Below the pieces are notes generated by a model that was not told the DNA's origin, searched no databases, and saw nothing but the letters and a program-made list of their open reading frames with translations. From assembly GCA_017512985.1 (NCBI GenBank), contig JAFWEJ010000006.1, positions 97,980-161,979 on the forward strand: a DNA stretch of 64,000 bases, in the 5' to 3' direction. Below, piece after piece: positions 60,500-64,000 of the stretch (position 1 is its first letter; each line of letters starts with the position of its first letter). The stretch is from Clostridia bacterium. Lineage in GTDB: Bacteria > Bacillota > Clostridia > Christensenellales > Aristaeellaceae. Both the position numbers and the translations under genes were made by a program.

Positions 60500-61282
60500 A
60501 TGAAACCTGATTATAAGAACTGGATGCCCAAGGGGATGATTTACGCTTTTCTTGCCGCCTTCCTCGGCTGCGCGGCACTGCTTGTGGTTTTCGCCCTGGC
60601 GCTGGCGGACGGCACGGTGAAAACGATTCTTATGATCGCTTTTGCCGTGCTGACACTGGTTTTCTGCGAAGTGACGATATGGGCGGCGCTGATGCACCGG
60701 GCCTTCGACTATAACGGGAAGCGCCGAATGGCCAGTCAGATCATTGAAGGAACGGCGGCATATGTGAATCTTCCCAACGGCGGCAAATGCCTGGATGTGG
60801 GCTGCGGAAGCGGCGCGCTGGCCATTGCGGTAGCCAAACGGAATCCGAAGGCGGAGGTCATCGGGGTCGACCGCTGGGGAAAGGAGTACGCCTCTTTCAG
60901 CAAATCCCTGTGCGAGAGCAACGCGAAGGCGGAAGGCGTCAGCCATGTTTATTTCTCACAGGGTGACGCGACGAAACTGAGATTCCCCGATGAAATCTTT
61001 GACGCGGTGACCAGTAATTATGTCTACCACAACATTCCCGGCGACAGACAGGCATATCTGCTGGAAACGCTGCGGACGCTGAAAAAAGGCGGGACGTTTG
61101 CAATCCATGACATCATGTCCCGGTCGAGATACGGAGATATGCAGGCATTTGTGAAGAAACTGAAGGATATGGGATACGAAAAAGCGGAGCTGATCGACAC
61201 CACGTACGGCAAGTTCATGAAAAAATGGGAAGCAACCTGGATGGCGCTGTCCGGATCCGCTTTGCTGGTCGGGAAAAAGTAA
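60500..61282 (+). CDS. Membrane-anchored SAM-dependent methyltransferase
   Basis: 260 residues; start chosen at the ATG 9 nt behind GAGGAG. Two N-terminal helices (about 14-35 and 42-65), then a methyltransferase domain with CLDVGCGSGALAIAVAKRNP, VIGVDRWG, GDATKLRFPDEIFDAVTSNYVYHN and TLKKGGTFAIHD. The anchor suggests a membrane-embedded or lipid substrate. In the operon with the ATC-hydrolase-like and ZIP genes. Confidence 0.88.
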   Translation: MKPDYKNWMPKGMIYAFLAAFLGCAALLVVFALALADGTVKTILMIAFAVLTLVFCEVTIWAALMHRAFDYNGKRRMASQIIEGTAAYVNLPNGGKCLDVGCGSGALAIAVAKRNPKAEVIGVDRWGKEYASFSKSLCESNAKAEGVSHVYFSQGDATKLRFPDEIFDAVTSNYVYHNIPGDRQAYLLETLRTLKKGGTFAIHDIMSRSRYGDMQAFVKKLKDMGYEKAELIDTTYGKFMKKWEATWMALSGSALLVGKK

Positions 61283-61294
61283 GAGGCGAAACTG

Positions 61295-62074
61295 ATGAAC
61301 ATACAGTTTGCGGAGGGAATCTTGATACCGTTTCTGGGTACCGGCCTGGGAGCGGCGATGGTCTTCTTCCTGAAGAAACAGATTTCAGGAAAAGTCCAGA
61401 AAGCGCTGACCGGTTTCGCGGCCGGCGTGATGGTTGCTGCTTCATTCTGGAGCCTGCTGCAGCCGGCGCTGGAAGGAAGCTCGGAGATGGGGACGATGGC
61501 GTTTCTGCCGGCGGCCGTCGGGTTTCTGGTCGGCGTCGGTTTTCTGCTGGGCCTGGATGTGCTCACGCCCCATATGCATATGGATAAGCAGTACGAGGGT
61601 CCGCGAAGCGGATACAAGAAGACGACGAAACTGATTCTTGCCGTTACGATTCACAATGTTCCGGAAGGCATGGCGGTCGGCGTGGTATACGCCGGCCTGC
61701 GGAGCGGATCGGCGGGAATCACCGCGGCCGGGGCGCTGACGCTGGCGCTGGGCATCGCGATCCAGAACATTCCGGAAGGCGCGATTGTTTCCATGCCGCT
61801 GCTGGCGGAGGGAATGCCCAGACGGAAAACGTTCTGGCTGGGTGTGCTTTCCGGCGCGGTGGAGCCCGTTGCCGCTGTGATTACGATGCTGGCGGCCGGG
61901 CTGGTCACGCCGGTGATGCCCTATTTCCTGGCTTTCGCGGCGGGCGCCATGATGTATGTGGTCGTGGAGGAACTGATCCCTGAGATGTCGGAGGGAAAAC
62001 ATTCCAATATCGGAACGATCGCTTTCTCGCTCGGTTTTGTGCTGATGATGATCCTGGACGTGGCGCTTGGATGA
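61295..62074 (+). CDS. ZIP-family metal transporter
   Basis: 259 residues with eight predicted helices. Helix 4 has the metal motif TIHNVPEGMAVG and helix 5 has AIQNIPEGA; the His-rich loop is short (HMHMD). ZupT-type ZIP proteins import Zn, Fe or Mn with broad specificity. It starts 12 nt after the methyltransferase. Within an iron-controlled island, iron or manganese import is the best guess. Confidence 0.92.
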   Translation: MNIQFAEGILIPFLGTGLGAAMVFFLKKQISGKVQKALTGFAAGVMVAASFWSLLQPALEGSSEMGTMAFLPAAVGFLVGVGFLLGLDVLTPHMHMDKQYEGPRSGYKKTTKLILAVTIHNVPEGMAVGVVYAGLRSGSAGITAAGALTLALGIAIQNIPEGAIVSMPLLAEGMPRRKTFWLGVLSGAVEPVAAVITMLAAGLVTPVMPYFLAFAAGAMMYVVVEELIPEMSEGKHSNIGTIAFSLGFVLMMILDVALG

Positions 62075-62089
62075 AAGGAACGGAACGAA

Positions 62090-62866
62090 ATGAAGTTTGA
62101 AGAAATGGGACTTAAAGAGGGAAAAACACTGCTTTTGCTTCCCGGAACCGCCTGCACCTGGCAGATCAATTTTTCCATGGTGATCGACGACCTGAAGGAA
62201 CGGTACCATCTGATCTGCGTCAATTATGATGGTTTTGACGGAGATAACAGCAAACCGTTTACAGACATGATTACCGTGACCGGAAAGATCGAGGAATATA
62301 TCCTGCGGCATCACGGCGGCCGCGTGGACGGGACTTACGGATCTTCCCTGGGCGGGAGCTTTGTCGGGCTGCTTGTACAGCGGAAGAAGATCCATATTGA
62401 TCACGCGATCCTGGGCGGTTCCGACCTGGATCAGGGAGGGAAAGCCGTAGCGAAAATGGCGGCAGGGCTGATCAGCCATTTTATGAACGGTGCTGCCAAG
62501 AGCCCAAAGAAGAAAGCCAAACTGATGGATTTGCTGAAGAAGGGACTGGGAATTGAAATGACCGACGAAACCGCCGCCTTCATGGATCAGTTCTCGGACA
62601 GCATCGCTTCCCTGCATCCCAAAACCGTATCCAGGGAATACTATTCGGACTATATCACGCCCCTGGAGGACGACATCCATGTGGACGGAACGACGGTCCA
62701 TATCATTTATGCCCAAAAGATGGGCGAGAAGTACCTGAAACGGTATGAGCAGCATTTCCGCAACCCGGACATCATTCCCTTTGATATGCCCCATGAAGCC
62801 TGGCTGTTCAGCAATACATGGAAGCAGCCGGTTCTGGACGCGATAGACGCTCTGATGCAGCCTTAA
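62090..62866 (+). CDS. Alpha/beta hydrolase
   Basis: 258 residues, cytoplasmic. TLLLLPGTACTWQINFSMVIDDL is the oxyanion strand region, the nucleophile elbow is G-S-S-L-G-G (YGSSLGGSFVGLL), and the likely catalytic His is in MPHEAWLF. It begins 15 nt after the ZIP gene. An esterase or lactonase acting on an imported compound is possible; substrate unknown. Confidence 0.85.
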   Translation: MKFEEMGLKEGKTLLLLPGTACTWQINFSMVIDDLKERYHLICVNYDGFDGDNSKPFTDMITVTGKIEEYILRHHGGRVDGTYGSSLGGSFVGLLVQRKKIHIDHAILGGSDLDQGGKAVAKMAAGLISHFMNGAAKSPKKKAKLMDLLKKGLGIEMTDETAAFMDQFSDSIASLHPKTVSREYYSDYITPLEDDIHVDGTTVHIIYAQKMGEKYLKRYEQHFRNPDIIPFDMPHEAWLFSNTWKQPVLDAIDALMQP

Positions 62867-62892
62867 CAAACCACTGAAACAGGAGGGATTCC

Positions 62893-63513
62893 GTGGATAC
62901 GGAGAAATTGGTCAGAAGCAACATTAAGATCTACAGGAAGATCATGGCCGGCGGGGACTTCGGCGATATCGACCGGAATACGGCCGCATATGAAAGTAGG
63001 CTGAGAGAAATGTATTCCTCCCCGGACTTTCAGAAATACAGTATCTATCCGACAACGAACACGGCGCATGTTTATGCGGTAATCGCCATGTGCCTGGAAC
63101 TGAAGAAATTCGGACTGTCTGACAGCGAAATTACAGACGCGGTCAACAGGGGATTTGCCGGGCGCAGGGATTTCTTCAGACGGCTGATCAGCCTGGTTAA
63201 TATGCTTCCGAACAGCTTTGAGATCGCCAGAAAATGGAATATATCCGATCATGAAAAACGGGTGGCTGACGGAAGCATCACCTACGACTATTTCAATGTG
63301 AGCAGGGATAAGATTGAATATTCTGTTTCCGGATGCAGGTATGTGGAGATGTTTGAAACCTACGGGATCCGCGGATTGTGCAAAATCTTCTGCATGACGG
63401 ATACGACGGCGTATGAAGGCCTGACCAGGCATGTGACGTTTATCCGGCACTCCGATCTGTCAGACGGAGACGCATGCCATGACGAGATTATCCGGAAACA
63501 GAAGAAAGCCTGA
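62893..63513 (+). CDS. L-2-amino-thiazoline-4-carboxylate hydrolase-like protein (2)
   Basis: 206 residues from a GTG start behind AGGAGG. The same family as copy 1, by the C-terminal pattern: CKIFCMTDTTAYEGL, then HSDLSDGDACHDEII corresponding to the FCHSDIINFGNL and GGDCCDFDF of copy 1. The two copies are otherwise diverged. Two paralogues in one run with a hydrolase and a transporter suggest a shared ring-opening or amide-hydrolysing pathway. Confidence 0.75.
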   Translation: MDTEKLVRSNIKIYRKIMAGGDFGDIDRNTAAYESRLREMYSSPDFQKYSIYPTTNTAHVYAVIAMCLELKKFGLSDSEITDAVNRGFAGRRDFFRRLISLVNMLPNSFEIARKWNISDHEKRVADGSITYDYFNVSRDKIEYSVSGCRYVEMFETYGIRGLCKIFCMTDTTAYEGLTRHVTFIRHSDLSDGDACHDEIIRKQKKA

Positions 63514-63531
63514 TCAGGAGGAGACTTTTTT

Positions 63532-64000
63532 ATGGCAGCCTATAACGATATCGGAATTGATCATACACTGGACTGGAAACGGATCAGAAAACTGCTGCTA
63601 ATCGGCGTGTTTGCCGGCTGCATGGTGATGGTTGGGGATATGCTGCTGGGCTGGGGCGTGCACGATCCGGAAAAAACAGGGCTGGAAGGCTTCCTGTCCT
63701 CCTACCTGACGCTTTCGGACAGCCGGATTTTCTGGTCGGCGTTTCTGGGTCTGATCGGCATTCCGCTGGAAGGCCTTTGCTATTTTGCCATTTACCGCCT
63801 GATTGCTTTCCGGTCCATGCATTATGCGCATTTGTACCGGACCGGTATCTTCGGCTATATGATCTTCGGTGCGTGCGGCGTACATGTGCCTTGCCTGGCC
63901 TGTGTGTTTGTTTACCGGCATCTTTCGGAGGTCAGCCCGGAAAACGCGCTGGATCTTTCGTACCGCTTCGGCCTTTATTTCCTGCTTCCGGCAACCGTTC
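63532..64000 (+). CDS. Membrane protein, DUF6796-like, cut by window end
   Basis: First 156 residues from the ATG behind AGGAGGAG; no stop within the window. It opens with MAAYNDIGIDHTLDWKRIRK followed by helices (LLLIGVFAGCMVMVGDMLLGWG, SAFLGLIGIPLEGLCYFAIYRLIA, GYMIFGACGVHVPCLACVFVYR). This sequence style matches a Firmicutes membrane family of unknown function. It starts 18 nt after the second ATC-hydrolase-like gene, in the same operon. Confidence 0.6.
   Translation, partial: MAAYNDIGIDHTLDWKRIRKLLLIGVFAGCMVMVGDMLLGWGVHDPEKTGLEGFLSSYLTLSDSRIFWSAFLGLIGIPLEGLCYFAIYRLIAFRSMHYAHLYRTGIFGYMIFGACGVHVPCLACVFVYRHLSEVSPENALDLSYRFGLYFLLPATV

Overview
The window is a 64-kb piece of a moderately GC-rich Firmicute chromosome, probably a gut or rumen Clostridia member. 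The grounds are strong AGGAGG ribosome-binding sites with some GTG/TTG starts, consensus TTGACA/TATAAT promoters, LplB/YtcP-type sugar permeases, many short secreted proteins with signal peptides ending in A-E-E, and plant-polysaccharide enzymes. A Christensenellales/Aristaeellaceae-like rumen bacterium would fit, but this is inference from gene style, not a phylogenetic result. No rRNA, tRNA, CRISPR array, IS element or prophage was recognised. Both window edges cut genes.

Layout. 0-6.5 kb: 3' part of a CDF metal exporter overlapped by a Crp/Fnr regulator; an ABC substrate-binding protein plus permease without an ATPase; a type Ic-like aspartate aminotransferase on the minus strand; an XRE-AbrB regulator translationally coupled to an ABC-2 exporter. 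6.6-18.4 kb: a beta-glucan utilisation locus with a LacI regulator (near-consensus promoter and cre-like operator), an anchored coiled-coil protein carrying repeated carbohydrate-binding-like modules, two sugar permeases with unusual N-terminal extensions, a solute-binding protein, a GH5 endoglucanase that carries the same module at its C-terminus, and an SH3 protein. 18.4-28 kb: a ferredoxin-type aldo/keto reductase behind a textbook MerR-type promoter, a hybrid histidine kinase, a YitT protein, a CE1-like esterase, a diguanylate cyclase, a phosphodiesterase and a GH43 enzyme. 28-29.8 kb: a compact candidate RiPP locus, a radical SAM/SPASM enzyme followed by a 64-residue Gly/Asn/Cys-rich precursor. 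29.8-45 kb: a DUF4003 protein, two paralogous leucine-rich-repeat proteins (one fused to a phosphodiester glycosidase), CapA, an Lgt-like membrane protein, a secreted beta-propeller-like protein, a DUF218/solute-binding fusion, and a GH3 acyl-amide synthetase broken by two frame-restoring indels.

42.8-64 kb is an iron/redox island. On the minus strand lies an FTR1-P19-DUF2318-FtsX-FtsX-ATPase set (the FetMP/cFtr1-P19 type of iron uptake) extended by a second FtsX/ATPase pair and a DUF4418 protein; a CXXC protein and a NapH-TlpA fusion sit beside it. On the plus strand are an AraC regulator, a DUF3793 protein, a ZinT-like lipoprotein, a DtxR-family repressor, two methyltransferases, two ATC-hydrolase-like proteins, a flavodiiron-like MBL protein, a ZIP transporter and an alpha/beta hydrolase. 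Six copies of an inverted repeat GTTAG-N6-CTAAC/T, plus one related palindrome, sit at promoters in this region only. They form a probable regulon for the DtxR protein encoded at 57570-57944. This iron-responsive island and the RiPP pair are the most interesting parts of the window.
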